Assembly (NCBI GenBank): GCA_964517145.1
Contig: CAZFBN010000008.1
Span: 1 to 64,000, forward strand
Length of the DNA: 64,000 bases
Reading direction: 5' to 3'
From: JADJNW01 sp964517145
GTDB taxonomy: Bacteria; Bacteroidota; Bacteroidia; Chitinophagales; Saprospiraceae
The notes beneath the pieces were generated by a model, which saw only the letters and a list, made by a program, of their open reading frames with translations, was not told the DNA's origin and did no database searches. Shown here piece after piece: positions 35,973-43,999 of the stretch; position 1 is the first letter of the stretch, and every line of letters starts with the position of its first letter. The translations under genes and the position numbers were made by a program.

Positions 35973-36527
35973 TTAAGCATGTTTTTTCAACATTTCTCCA
36001 ACCATTCTCACGGCTTCTGGAGTAATTTTGTACTTCTTTCTTGCCTGCTGTGAGTTGCCTTCTTTGCCTAATTGCATGATGAGTTTCTTCTTCACTAAAG
36101 CGCTGATTGCCTGCGTGATATTTGAAACACGTTCACCAATTAGCTTCAATTCTTTCTGTACTTGAGCACTGCTTACTTCGCTCATGTTGCGCTTAGAGCT
36201 CAGGTAAACGGCAGCAGCCAGTGCCTTCTCTGCGTCAGAAGAAGGTCTTAACGCACGGTACATGTCGGTAAAGGAATTAAGGCTTTCCAAACCTGCTGGA
36301 CTGCCTTCGGTCGGTGTTGGTTTGTCAGCACCTTGCGCTGCTGAGCCATTTTCAGAAGCGGTGCTTCCTTGATTGCTCGAAGCAGCGGCACCTAGTACCA
36401 GGGTAGCTTGTCCCAACTGAAATTTGTTGGACAACCACAGTAAAATTCTTGATTTAACATCGTCATCCGCTTTGCTAAGCAAATCGTAGCATTGCGATAA
36501 CAGATCGATCTCCTGATCTAATTTCAT
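35973..36527 (-). CDS. Putative winged-helix protein
   Basis: A 184-residue cytoplasmic protein that I do not recognise as a named family. Residues 1-40 are helical and acidic. Residues 45-85 are a low-complexity linker rich in Ser, Ala, Gly and Thr (SSNQGSTASENGSAAQGAD). Residues 95-184 show the pattern of a winged helix: KALAAAVYLSSKRNMSEVSSAQVQKELK, then VSNITQAISALVKKKLIMQLG and a basic wing (QARKKYKITPEAVRMV). A DNA-binding or regulatory role is possible. It has a long 5' leader (about 150 nt) if the -7 box at 36686 is used. Confidence 0.65.
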   Translation of the reverse strand: MKLDQEIDLLSQCYDLLSKADDDVKSRILLWLSNKFQLGQATLVLGAAASSNQGSTASENGSAAQGADKPTPTEGSPAGLESLNSFTDMYRALRPSSDAEKALAAAVYLSSKRNMSEVSSAQVQKELKLIGERVSNITQAISALVKKKLIMQLGKEGNSQQARKKYKITPEAVRMVGEMLKKHA

Positions 36528-36685
36528 GTTGCACTCTAGTTTAGTTGGTGAGTAAAAATTTAACTTATTTGATTATAAAAAATTTCCTGATTAAATACAC
36601 CTGATCTAACGACTAAATAAAAAGTGATTTTCTCCTTGTTAACTTTCGATAAAGAATATCAAAACATTCGATGCCGCAAGTGCTG

Positions 36686-36693
36686 CAAATTTA
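36686..36693 (-). promoter_or_regulatory. Possible -7 box for the winged-helix-like gene
   Basis: Minus-strand TAAATTTG fits TAnnTTTG, which would give a leader of about 150 nt. The rest of the 385-bp gap 36528-36912 is AT-rich with no visible gene. Confidence 0.35.
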
Positions 36694-36912
36694 TATCCTT
36701 TTTTACAATATTGCAATAATATTGGCAGTAAAAATTTAATTTAATTTTTACCTCCACATCAAGTAATTTCACAAAAATCTAATAATCAACAAATTAAGAA
36801 TTAACTTCTGGTGAAAAAAGCTTGTACACACAAATTTAGCCGATGTGTAATGGAAGGTTAAAGTTTAAAAAAGTATAAAATACTAACCTAAAAATGGTAT
36901 ATCATATTGGGC

Positions 36913-37950
36913 TTAATCTTGCACAAGCAAATTACATCCTCTCCATTCACTACCGCTCATGCGGCCGAGCACTTCAAAACTGCCGCACTCATATACTCGT
37001 CCAATATCTTCGGTCAAAATAAAACTCATGCTGTGTACATTCATCGTATCAATAAGCGCAAGTAAACCCGTTTTGCCTGTTCGTTCCGGGCTGAGGGGAT
37101 CTGTAATTTGACGAGTGAAAACTTTTAGAGGTGGTCCTGGCGTAAAGCGTTGTCCTTTGGCATATGCCTGCGACAATAGTTCTGTCATACCAAACTCAGA
37201 ATGAATATTTTGTGCATTCAATCTTTTTGATATATATTTGTGCAATTCTTCCCTAATCATCTCTTTTTCCCGCTTTCCTTTGAAGCCTCCTGTTTCCATG
37301 ATGATAATGGGATCGGATAAATCCAACTCATATTGCTCTGCCAAATCTAACAAAGCATAGCTTACACCGAGCAAAAGGGTAGGAATATGATGTTTTTTGC
37401 AATATTCAAGTGTTTGAACCAAGCGTTCATAATCATATAAAAAAAATCCGCTTTGTGAATGTCGGGAATTTCGAATAAAATAATCTGCCATCGCTACAAG
37501 CGACGACCCTTGGCGCTCTAAATAGGAAGGCAATAAGGCAAGAATACAATATTGAGATAAATCGCCATAAAAATGCTCAAAATTGCGGCGGGTGTTGAGT
37601 AAATACGCGTTTAGATCGGCGACTAAATGTTGGCTGGGGGTTTGTCCCGTTGTGCCACTGCTGGTAAATATCACTTCGGGCGACCAAGTGCCGGTTTGTA
37701 CCAAATAATTTTTAAAAAATTGAATAGGTAAGAACGGAATGGCGTTTATATGAGTAACGGCAGCAGGTTGGACGCCAAGTAATTGCAAATATTGCGCATA
37801 CAAAGCATTGTTAACTGCCTGATACTGAAATATTTCTAATGCTAACGATTCAAACGTAGCATCGCTTACAATTTGAGCTTTTTTTGTCAGCTCCTTACCT
37901 AATTGATCCAATGTTGAACAAAAATTATAAAATTGTTGTAAATTAACCAA
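36913..37950 (-). CDS. LuxE-type acyl-protein synthetase / acyltransferase-like protein
   Basis: A 345-residue ANL-related protein. Residues 85-105 carry FTSSGTTGQTPSQHLV, the AMP-forming signature of LuxE and coenzyme F390 synthetases; later segments are IIIMETGGFKGKREKE near 219-234, HSEFGMTELLSQAYA near 251-265 and ILTEDIGRVYECGSFEVLGR near 313-332. It should activate a carboxylic acid as acyl-AMP, but the substrate is unknown. The frame begins with TTG at 37950 and contains no early Met, so the start is uncertain. Only 20 bp separate it from the divergent lipoprotein gene, so control sequences overlap. No lux partners are present. Confidence 0.8.
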   Translation of the reverse strand: MVNLQQFYNFCSTLDQLGKELTKKAQIVSDATFESLALEIFQYQAVNNALYAQYLQLLGVQPAAVTHINAIPFLPIQFFKNYLVQTGTWSPEVIFTSSGTTGQTPSQHLVADLNAYLLNTRRNFEHFYGDLSQYCILALLPSYLERQGSSLVAMADYFIRNSRHSQSGFFLYDYERLVQTLEYCKKHHIPTLLLGVSYALLDLAEQYELDLSDPIIIMETGGFKGKREKEMIREELHKYISKRLNAQNIHSEFGMTELLSQAYAKGQRFTPGPPLKVFTRQITDPLSPERTGKTGLLALIDTMNVHSMSFILTEDIGRVYECGSFEVLGRMSGSEWRGCNLLVQD

Positions 37951-37970
37951 ACGAATTAAAGCAAATTTCG

Positions 37971-38474
37971 ATGAAAAATATACAAATTTTCCTACTTTTT
38001 TTGATAATGACTTCCTTGATTGCTTGTGTTCAGCCGCCTGATTACCCCGATGAGCCGCGTATTGAGTACGTGGGTGTTAATACACGAGTGATTCGGCAAG
38101 GCAGTCGAACTGCGGTTTTGGATACTTTAAAGGTCACTTTTTCTTTCACCGATGGTGATGGCGACTTAGGGGAAGAAGGCGATGCCAGAAATATTTTTAT
38201 TTACGACAGTCGCTATCCAAACGACACCATTAACTATGGCAATCTGCTGCCCATTTCTGAAAAAGGAAGCAACAATGGCGTATCTGGCGAAATTACATTC
38301 ATGCTCCCCAACCGCCCTACGAATATTTGTTGTATTTTTCCTGACAGACGAAGATGCGAGGTGGATCCGCGTTTTCCGCAAGATACTTTTTCTTTTTTGT
38401 TGCAAATCAGAGACCGTGCCGGTCATATGAGTAACCTGATTCGTACGGAAACCATTACGATTTTATGTCAGTAA
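37971..38474 (+). CDS. Conserved lipoprotein, cysteine-containing
   Basis: A 167-residue lipoprotein. The signal ends MTSLIAC, with lipidated Cys at residue 19, followed by VQPPDYPDEPRIEYVGV. The mature domain is beta-rich (LKVTFSFTDGDGDLGEEGDARNIFI, FSFLLQIRDRAGHMSN) and has an inner CC pair plus two further Cys, possibly forming disulfides. Acidic DGDGDLG resembles a calcium loop. The family is common in Bacteroidota but I cannot name a function. The last 20 bp overlap the 3' end of hemF on the opposite strand. Confidence 0.75.
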   Translation: MKNIQIFLLFLIMTSLIACVQPPDYPDEPRIEYVGVNTRVIRQGSRTAVLDTLKVTFSFTDGDGDLGEEGDARNIFIYDSRYPNDTINYGNLLPISEKGSNNGVSGEITFMLPNRPTNICCIFPDRRRCEVDPRFPQDTFSFLLQIRDRAGHMSNLIRTETITILCQ

Positions 38475-39363
38475 GCCAGTCGATGCCCTTGCGCAAGTGT
38501 GCCTGCGTGTAAGCTTCGGAGCTGTTGGGCTCTGGTTGGTAATTATACGTCCATTGCGCCAAAGGTGGCAAACTCATGAGGATGGACTCGGTGCGTCCGT
38601 CGGTTTCCAAACCAAATTTGGTTCCAGCGTCCCAAACCAAATTAAATTCGACATAACGTCCGCGGCGTAATAATTGCCAATGTTTTTCGCGTTCGCCGAA
38701 AGGCAGATATTTATTTTTTTGTAAAAAATGAATGTAAATCGGACAAAAGGCATTCCCAACATCCTGTACATATGCAAATAGCTGATCTTTTGTAAAGCCC
38801 TCTTTTTCATTCAATCGGTCAAAAAAAATACCGCCAACGCCTCGTGTTTCCTGCCGATGTTTTAAATAAAAATAATCATCCGCCCAGGTTTTAAATTTAG
38901 GATAAAATTCAATATGATGTTTATCACAAATATTTTTTAAATATTGATGAAAAAACTGCGCATCCTGCGGCACGATGTAATGCGGCGTCAGGTCAATGCC
39001 CCCACCAAACCACCAGGTTTCGCCCGTTTCAAAATAGCGCACATTCATATGAATGATCGGCATCTGTGGATTTTGAGGATGTAATACGATGGAAACACCT
39101 GTTGCAAAAAACTCATTTCCAGCCAGTTGCAATTTTTTTTGCATTCGCTCGCTCACCTCGCCATGAACTGCCGAAAAATTCACACCGCCTTTTTCAATAT
39201 GCTGTCCCTCGATCACCCGACTCCTGCCACCGCCGCCGCCCGGGCGCTCCCAAGCATCTTCCCGAAATTTTCCAGCTCCGTCCGCCCCTTCCAGTTGGCT
39301 GCAAATATTATCCTGCAAGGACATAAACCACTCCGCAATCGTATCTTTATTCCAATTTTCCAT
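38455..39363 (-). CDS. hemF: Oxygen-dependent coproporphyrinogen-III oxidase
   Basis: Converts coproporphyrinogen III to protoporphyrinogen IX using O2, in heme synthesis. The 302-residue protein has the family hallmarks WWFGGGIDLTPHY (near 116-128), DDYFYLKHRQETRGVGGIFFDRL (near 165-187), RRGRYVEFNLVWDAGTKFGLETDGRTESILMSLPPLAQWTYNY (near 232-274). Presence of HemF signals aerobic or microaerobic life. The start is the ATG at 39363. It converges with the upstream lipoprotein gene with a 20-bp overlap. Confidence 0.97.
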   Translation of the reverse strand: MENWNKDTIAEWFMSLQDNICSQLEGADGAGKFREDAWERPGGGGGRSRVIEGQHIEKGGVNFSAVHGEVSERMQKKLQLAGNEFFATGVSIVLHPQNPQMPIIHMNVRYFETGETWWFGGGIDLTPHYIVPQDAQFFHQYLKNICDKHHIEFYPKFKTWADDYFYLKHRQETRGVGGIFFDRLNEKEGFTKDQLFAYVQDVGNAFCPIYIHFLQKNKYLPFGEREKHWQLLRRGRYVEFNLVWDAGTKFGLETDGRTESILMSLPPLAQWTYNYQPEPNSSEAYTQAHLRKGIDWLTDIKS

Positions 39364-39365
39364 CC

Positions 39366-39413
39366 TACCAAATTTCCCAATTTCTTAATTTCCAATATCA
39401 TAATATCCCAATA
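39366..39413. repeat. Short near-tandem intergenic repeat
   Basis: AAATTTCCCAATTTC and AATTTCC are followed by AATATCATAATATCCCAATATC; units of 7-9 bp repeat with small changes between arsC-like gene and hemF. Confidence 0.4.
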
Positions 39414-39761
39414 TCATAACCTCCCCTTCGCCGCCTCCACCGTCTTCTTCGCGTTCCCCACAAAAATCTCGTCTTCTATCACAATCACCGGTCTTTTCAA
39501 AAAAGTATATTCTTCCAAAATCAGGTTGCGGTAGTCTTGTTCAGTCAATTCTCTTTCATGCAAGCCCATGCTTCGGTATTTTATAGCTTTCCGGCTAAAT
39601 AGCGCCTCATACGATCCCGCTTTTTCTTTCATGGCATCGAGTTGCTCCGGTGTAATTTTTTCTGTTTTAATATCCTGTAAATCAAAGCCTTGTCCATTAT
39701 TTAATTCAGCAATGATTTTCCGGCAGGTATCACAAGTGGAGAGGTGATAAATCTTTCGCAT
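39414..39761 (-). CDS. ArsC/Spx-family thioredoxin-fold protein
   Basis: A 115-residue ArsC-like protein. The N-terminal strand HLSTCDTCRKIIAEL carries a CxxC pair (C10, C13); the family core continues TEKITPEQLDAMKEKAG, FSRKAIKYRSMGL and ends with LKRPVIVIEDEIFVGNAKKTVEA, matching the ArsC RPI..D..GF motif in part. Spx and arsenate reductases share this fold; with only the family visible, redox regulator or reductase are both possible. It lies 50 bp upstream of hemF on the same strand, so the two may be co-transcribed. No arsenic genes are near. Confidence 0.78.
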   Translation of the reverse strand: MRKIYHLSTCDTCRKIIAELNNGQGFDLQDIKTEKITPEQLDAMKEKAGSYEALFSRKAIKYRSMGLHERELTEQDYRNLILEEYTFLKRPVIVIEDEIFVGNAKKTVEAAKGRL

Positions 39762-39836
39762 GCGTTTTTTTGTTTTAAAAGACGAAGATACGCGATCTTT
39801 ACAGGCTAAACTTCATACCAACGTCAAATTTATGAT

Positions 39837-40706
39837 ATGAAACAAATTGCTGATTCTGAACTGGTTTTGAATAAAGACGGGAGTATTTATCATTTGAATT
39901 TGCAGCCGGAGGAAATCGCTGATACCATTTTGACGGTGGGTGATCCTGGGCGGGTGCCGCAAATTTCCAAATATTTTGACCACATCGAGGTAAAAAAAGC
40001 ACATCGAGAATTTGTGACACACACGGGAATAATTGGCAATCAACGACTTACGGTAATTTCTACCGGCATCGGTACCGACAATATTGACATTGTGATGAAT
40101 GAATTGGATGCGCTGGCGAATATTGATTTCAAAACCAGAACGATACGCGAAACGCCTAAAAGGCTGACTATCATTCGAGTAGGCACTTCTGGCGCGGTGT
40201 GGGCGGAAATACCTGTCGGTAGCATGGTGACTTCGGCTTATGGCATTGGATTGGACAACTTATTGCATTTTTATGAATCTACACATCATTTAAATGAAGT
40301 GGGATTGTTACAAAAATTCAAACATTTTTTGGTGCACGACTTGCCCATTGAGCCTTATGTTGCTGCTGCCGACGAGTATTTATTGAATCAAATTCAGCTT
40401 GATTATCAAGGCATGACACTCACCGCGCCGGGTTTTTATGCGCCGCAGGGAAGGCAACTGCGGGCTATTTCTAAATTGACGCCTGCTATGCTGACACATT
40501 TGAGTGATTTTGAATATGATAAATTTCGTATTCTCAATTTTGAAATGGAAACCTCCGGCATTTACGGTTTAGCCAATACTTTAGGGCATCGGGCGCTGTC
40601 TTGCAATGTCATTTTAGCCAATCGAATTTTAGGACAATTTGAAACGAATCCGGCGGAAGCGGTGGAACGATTGATTAGGAGGGTGTTAGAGCAAATTAAT
40701 GTCTGA
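39837..40706 (+). CDS. Nucleoside phosphorylase (uridine phosphorylase-like)
   Basis: A 289-residue phosphorylase of the PNP/UDP family 1. It has the phosphate site VGDPGRVPQISKYF near 34-47, ISTGIGTDNIDIVMNEL near 74-90, the ribose/base region RVGTSGAVWAEIPVGSMV near 113-130, and FEMETSGIYGLANTLGH near 233-249, where Glu binds ribose. It cleaves nucleosides with phosphate to base and ribose-1-phosphate for salvage. Uridine specificity is likely but cannot be fixed from the sequence. The gene is monocistronic, with a short intergenic repeat downstream. Confidence 0.87.
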   Translation: MKQIADSELVLNKDGSIYHLNLQPEEIADTILTVGDPGRVPQISKYFDHIEVKKAHREFVTHTGIIGNQRLTVISTGIGTDNIDIVMNELDALANIDFKTRTIRETPKRLTIIRVGTSGAVWAEIPVGSMVTSAYGIGLDNLLHFYESTHHLNEVGLLQKFKHFLVHDLPIEPYVAAADEYLLNQIQLDYQGMTLTAPGFYAPQGRQLRAISKLTPAMLTHLSDFEYDKFRILNFEMETSGIYGLANTLGHRALSCNVILANRILGQFETNPAEAVERLIRRVLEQINV

Positions 40707-40792
40707 ATTAGGATTAGGATTCACAGGATCATAGAATTCACAGGATTTTTTAAAATTCCATACGATCATGAGAATTATAAAATTCTGATAAC

Positions 40793-40825
40793 AAAAAAGG
40801 AGCACAGTCTTGCGACCTGCTCCTT
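40793..40825 (-). terminator. Rho-independent terminator of fsa
   Basis: On the minus strand AAGGAGCA and TGCTCCTT pair perfectly around a 13-nt loop and are followed by a run of T. It is about 25 bp past the stop of fsa. The stretch before it (40707-40780) has TAGGATTCACAGGAT-type direct repeats. Confidence 0.75.
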
Positions 40826-40848
40826 CCATTTTGGTAATAAGATAGCCT

Positions 40849-41517
40849 CTATTTAAAAACAAGCTCATTTGCTTTTTTATGGTCGGCGAGGAATTGCTGC
40901 AAGCCAATGTCCGTCAATGGATGCTTCAACAACCCGGTGATCGCCGACAGCGGGCACGTTACTACGTCAGCCCCCGCCAATGCTGCATCCACGATGTGCT
41001 TAGAGCTACGGATGGACGCTGCAAGAATTTCGGTTTCGTACCCCTGGATGGCGTAAATTTCGGCAATTTGTTTGATTAATTCAATACCATCCCAGTTAAT
41101 ATCGTCCACCCGTCCTACAAAAGGCGAAAGATATGTTGCACCTGCTTTGGCTGCCAGGATCGCCTGACCCGCCGAAAAAACCAGCGTACAATTGGTGCGG
41201 ATGCCTTTGTCATAAAAATAATTCAGCGCCTTCACGCCGTCTTTAATCATGGGTACTTTCACTACGATATTTTCAGCTATATGCGACAAAGCTTCGCCTT
41301 CTTTTATAATCGTATCAAAATCAGTGCCAATTACTTCCGCGCTCACGTCGCCTTCCACTAGATTGCAGATGGTTTCATAATGCTTCATCACAGCAGCTTC
41401 GCCAGCAATGCCTTCTTTCGCCATCAGCGATGGATTGGTGGTCACGCCATCCAAAACACCAAGATCATTGGCTTCTTTGATTTGATCGAGGTTTGCGGTA
41501 TCAATGAAAAATTTCAT
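40849..41517 (-). CDS. fsa: Fructose-6-phosphate aldolase / transaldolase-like protein
   Basis: A 222-residue protein of the small transaldolase/FSA group (E. coli FSA is 220). MKFFIDTANLDQIKEANDLGVLDGVTTNPSLMAKEG is the usual N-terminus. Schiff-base Lys is K87 in NIVVKVPM; the rest includes TLVFSAGQAILAAKAGATYLSPFVGR near 116-141 and ILAASIRSSKHIVDAALAGADVVTCP near 168-193. It may cleave fructose-6-phosphate or act as transaldolase; many annotated as transaldolase. It has a -7 box 18 bp upstream and a strong terminator. Confidence 0.9.
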   Translation of the reverse strand: MKFFIDTANLDQIKEANDLGVLDGVTTNPSLMAKEGIAGEAAVMKHYETICNLVEGDVSAEVIGTDFDTIIKEGEALSHIAENIVVKVPMIKDGVKALNYFYDKGIRTNCTLVFSAGQAILAAKAGATYLSPFVGRVDDINWDGIELIKQIAEIYAIQGYETEILAASIRSSKHIVDAALAGADVVTCPLSAITGLLKHPLTDIGLQQFLADHKKANELVFK

Positions 41518-41534
41518 TTTGAAAATATTTTCTG

Positions 41535-41542
41535 CAAAGTTA
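41535..41542 (-). promoter_or_regulatory. Promoter -7 box for fsa
   Basis: Minus-strand TAACTTTG fits TAnnTTTG, 17 bp upstream of the ATG. Confidence 0.5.
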
Positions 41543-41654
41543 AAAAAATTGGATTCGTCTGCTCAATTAAATATTGCAAAAGCAGAAAATGTTTTACAAC
41601 CGCTGCGATTAAAAGTCTGTATTTGGGAATTATGCCTAGAATGGAAAAATCGAA

Positions 41655-41735
41655 TTTTGGAATATAGGAATTTTGGAGTAAAAAACTGGAGCAATGCGTG
41701 GAACATTCCAACATTCCATTTTCCAGTATTCCATG
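41655..41735. repeat. Composite inverted repeat of TGGAA/TTCCA units
   Basis: TTTTGGAATATAGGAATTTT and CTGGAG near 41655-41692 face CATTCCAACATTCC and TTTTCCAGTATTCCATG near 41703-41732. The arms are built from short near-tandem units. This lies in the 41518-42148 gap, in which no intact gene is visible. Confidence 0.5.
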
Positions 41736-41904
41736 AAAGTAATAGGGCAGACGCCACATCGCGCCGCTCAACCACCTACCCTTGCTGTGTTTCCACCCTG
41801 GGGGGGTTCAGCAGGAGCTGGCCGTGCGACGCCCACCGGGGTGCAAATATACGACTTTTGTCGGGAAGTGCAACTATTTTTTTTGAAATGCTTAATTTTT
41901 TTTG

Positions 41905-42090
41905 CTGTGGGATGCTGTTGATACTTTGGATACTAACTGTCGATGCTGTTGCTCCTCGCTATGCGATACTTTTGATACTATTGGCTCTATTGATGCTTGG
42001 ATTTTAGCTGCACGATACTTCTGATTCTATTGATACTCGCTTCGCGGTGCTTTCGATGTTCATTTCGCAATGCCTTAGTTGATAGTGGAA
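41905..42090. repeat. GATACT/GATGCTGTTG direct-repeat cluster, mirrored at 42558
   Basis: GATGCTGTTGATACT (41911-41925) is followed by many degenerate GATACTnnTTGATnCT-like units up to about 42060. The exact reverse complement AGTATCAACAGCATC occurs at 42558-42572, so the two sites form a 15-bp inverted repeat flanking the broken four-helix-bundle gene. Confidence 0.55.
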
Positions 42091-42148
42091 AAAATTTTTA
42101 CAAAGCGTGACCTTTTTAAAAATGCTGCGTCCAAAAAGAAAAAACAAG

Positions 42149-42528
42149 ATGAGTTATCGAAAACTGGAAATTTGGCAATTAGCCAGGGAGATGGTGATTG
42201 AAATTCATAAACTCTCATTGAATTTGCCAAAATTTGAAATGTATGAAGAAGGCAGTCAGATTCGAGGCTCGGCGAAGTCGGTGAAATCCAATATTGTATT
42301 GTAGAAGGCTATGGACGAAGAAGTTACAAGCAGGAATTCATTCGTTTTATCATTTTTGTGCTCGCCTCCAATGATGAAACCACCGACCATTTAGAAACTT
42401 TATATGAAACCGGTTCCCTTCAGGATAAAACCCAATACGAAAAAGTGCATACACAATTACAAAGATTAGGCATCAAGCACAACAACTTCCTGCGATCTGT
42501 TGAAGATCAGCACCAAAGCCCCAAGTAA
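42149..42528 (+). pseudogene. Frameshifted four-helix-bundle protein gene (23S rRNA IVP-like)
   Basis: The first frame (MSYRKLEIWQLAREM, ATG at 42149) runs to FEMYEEGSQIRGSAKSVKSNIV and stops at 42304. The second frame, from GTA at 42301 to the TAA at 42526-42528, continues VEGYGRRSYKQEFIRFIIF and DETTDHLETLYETGSL, exactly the rest of the family. At the joint the sequence reads ATTGTATTGTAGAAGG, so a tandem duplication of the five bases TTGTA explains the break. The family (TIGR02436) is found as free proteins and as intervening sequences in 23S rRNA genes; function is unclear. The remainder is intact, so the lesion looks recent. Confidence 0.8.
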
Positions 42529-42544
42529 ACCAATCCCCCATTGA

Positions 42545-42580
42545 CAACAGCATCCCTAGTATCAACAGCATCGCGCAGAG
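42545..42580. repeat. Right partner of the GATGCTGTTG inverted repeat
   Basis: AGTATCAACAGCATC (42558-42572), with ACAACAGCATCCC before it, mirrors 41911-41925. It lies directly after the four-helix-bundle remnant and beside the end of gldC. Confidence 0.5.
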
Positions 42581-42584
42581 AGCA

Positions 42585-42941
42585 TCACTGCTTCGAGCGC
42601 GGCAAAATCTCCGTCTGCTCTCCAAAATACTGCGCAAACCGTTGCATATCATTCGCCAGCTCTTTATTCTGCGTTGCCCGAAAATACGTATCCGCCATGC
42701 CCCGGAGGGTTTGAAAGAAAAAGCGATCCATTTCCACCACCTGCATATCTTTCGTCCAGAGGTCAATTTTCAGAGTTTCCTTGTGCGCCTCATCGAATAG
42801 GGAAAGTAGCATCCCCTTGCATTCCTGCGGGTCTTGCGCACCCGCCGCGTCATCTGCTTCCCACTTGATACCGATGGGTACATTATTTTCGTCGAGGCTT
42901 ACGGTGATACGGATTTGTGATTGTTTTTTGACTTCGCTCAT
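42585..42941 (-). CDS. gldC: Gliding motility protein GldC
   Basis: 118 residues from the ATG at 42941 (MSEVKKQSQIRITVSLDENNVP); an in-frame upstream start at 43133 would add 64 residues that are noise from the P-type ATPase remnant. The family features IKWEADDA, ECKGMLLSLFDEAHKETLKIDLWTKDMQVVEMDRFFFQTLRGMADTYFRAT and FAQYFGEQTEIL are all present. GldC stabilises the gliding apparatus in Flavobacteria, but many non-gliding Bacteroidota have it. No other gld genes are in the window. Confidence 0.92.
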   Translation of the reverse strand: MSEVKKQSQIRITVSLDENNVPIGIKWEADDAAGAQDPQECKGMLLSLFDEAHKETLKIDLWTKDMQVVEMDRFFFQTLRGMADTYFRATQNKELANDMQRFAQYFGEQTEILPRSKQ

Positions 42942-42947
42942 TTTTAT

Positions 42948-43024
42948 GTTTGGAGATTTTGCAGTTAGGAATTTGGAAGTTTTAAGGCACAAAGTAAACC
43001 TCCAAACCCCAAACCTCCAAACTT
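42948..43024. repeat. Composite hairpin of TTTGGAG/CTCCAAA units
   Basis: TTTGGAGATTTTG and AATTTGGAAGTTTTAAG in the left half face CCTCCAAACCCC, AACCTCCAAACTTTTAA in the right half. It separates gldC from the P-type ATPase remnant. Confidence 0.5.
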
Positions 43025-43146
43025 TTAAACAATCCGTTTCCTTTTCAACCGAATCGAATTCACAATCACCACCACATCGGAAAATGCCACGAAAAGGACG
43101 TCCCACATCGGATTCAAAAGCCCAGCGCCGCAATTGGAATGGCTAC
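43025..43146 (-). pseudogene. 3' remnant of a heavy-metal (Cu/Zn/Cd-type) P1B ATPase gene
   Basis: The minus strand encodes the end of a metal-transporting P-type ATPase: LLNPMWDVLFVAFSDVV followed by VIVNSIRLKRKRIV and a stop at 43025. The preceding part NIVAIPIAALG is in a different frame, so there is one frameshift near 43115. Full-length relatives have about 700-800 residues; only about 40 remain, and nothing similar is found upstream. It lacks the ATPase domains and is certainly inactive. It points to deletion of a metal-efflux gene here. Confidence 0.65.
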
Positions 43147-43411
43147 AATATTACTATTTTTACTTGGTCGGATATCTTGTGATTACTTTTTGTTTAGCAC
43201 CTCTAAGTTATCTTTTTGCTCCATCTCCGATATTTTTTTGAATTAGCAACTTGAGTTCATTAGGAGCAATTTAATACCATTTTAAATCAATAATGAGGCA
43301 TTGGTTATTCTCTAATAAACTGATATTCAGATTTTAACATTTTCATATTTACCCTTTCTCATTTTGAATTTGGCATAATACTTTAAATCGTCGGGATATT
43401 TTCGAAAATAG

Positions 43412-43444
43412 AAAAGCCCCTTTCTATGCAGAAAGCGGCTTTTT
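43412..43444 (-). terminator. Terminator hairpin of the RRM gene
   Basis: AAAAGCC plus TTTCT pairs with AGAAA plus GGCTTTT, with a 2-nt internal mismatch. On the minus strand the last arm ends in T residues. It is about 22 bp after the stop codon. Confidence 0.65.
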
Positions 43445-43466
43445 GCTTTAGCTATCTTTTAAAAGA

Positions 43467-43841
43467 TTAGTATCTGTTTCGGTTGTAGCCACCGCCGCCA
43501 CCATAACCACCACGGTCGCCACCACCATAGCCACCGCCGCCACCTCTACGGTCGCCGCCGCCGCCACCACGGTTGTACCCACCGCCACCGCCGCGATTTT
43601 CGCGAGGTTCTGCCTTCTTTACTACAATGGTATTGCCATCCAAGTTGCTGTTATCCAATGCTTCAATTGCGTTCAGAGCTTCGTCGTCATTCGGCATTTC
43701 TACAAAAGCAAATCCTTTCGATTTGCCAGAAAACTGGTCGGTAATAACCTTTGCGGAGTCAACGATGCCATAAGCCTCGAAAACTTCCTGTAAGTCAGCA
43801 GATTGGGTGCTGAAATTCAATTTTGCAACAAAAATATTCAT
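43467..43841 (-). CDS. Glycine-rich RNA-binding protein with one RRM
   Basis: A 124-residue RNA-binding protein. The RRM spans about 1-80, with RNP2 IFVAKL at 3-8 and RNP1 KGFAFVEM at 42-49. The tail from 83 is an RGG-type Gly/Arg/Tyr/Asn-rich segment (GGGGGYNRGGGGGDRRGGGGG). Such proteins resemble cyanobacterial and plant cold-inducible RBPs and are widespread in Bacteroidota, where they bind mRNA and may take the role of Hfq-like regulators. The predicted leader is long (about 144 nt), which would suit temperature control. Confidence 0.9.
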   Translation of the reverse strand: MNIFVAKLNFSTQSADLQEVFEAYGIVDSAKVITDQFSGKSKGFAFVEMPNDDEALNAIEALDNSNLDGNTIVVKKAEPRENRGGGGGYNRGGGGGDRRGGGGGYGGGDRGGYGGGGGYNRNRY

Positions 43842-43991
43842 TATAAAAAATTAAAAGTGAAAAATCAAAACTAAACATTCATTACGGAGCAATCAGGCAA
43901 GTATAGCGAAGAATGGTTTTAAGACTTGTTTAAAGGATTAAAATTAAACCTGCTAAACTAACGAGATGACGTTGTATCAAACGTTACCGTG

Positions 43992-43999
43992 CAAAGGTA
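43992..43999 (-). promoter_or_regulatory. Promoter -7 box for the RRM gene
   Basis: Minus-strand TACCTTTG fits TAnnTTTG. It lies 151 bp upstream of the ATG and predicts a leader of about 144 nt. Confidence 0.5.

Noticed and set aside
41504..42007. Protein of 167 residues in the 41.5-42.0 kb gap
   Set aside because: It spans composite repeats and antisense sequence of the fsa promoter; residues are not protein-like.
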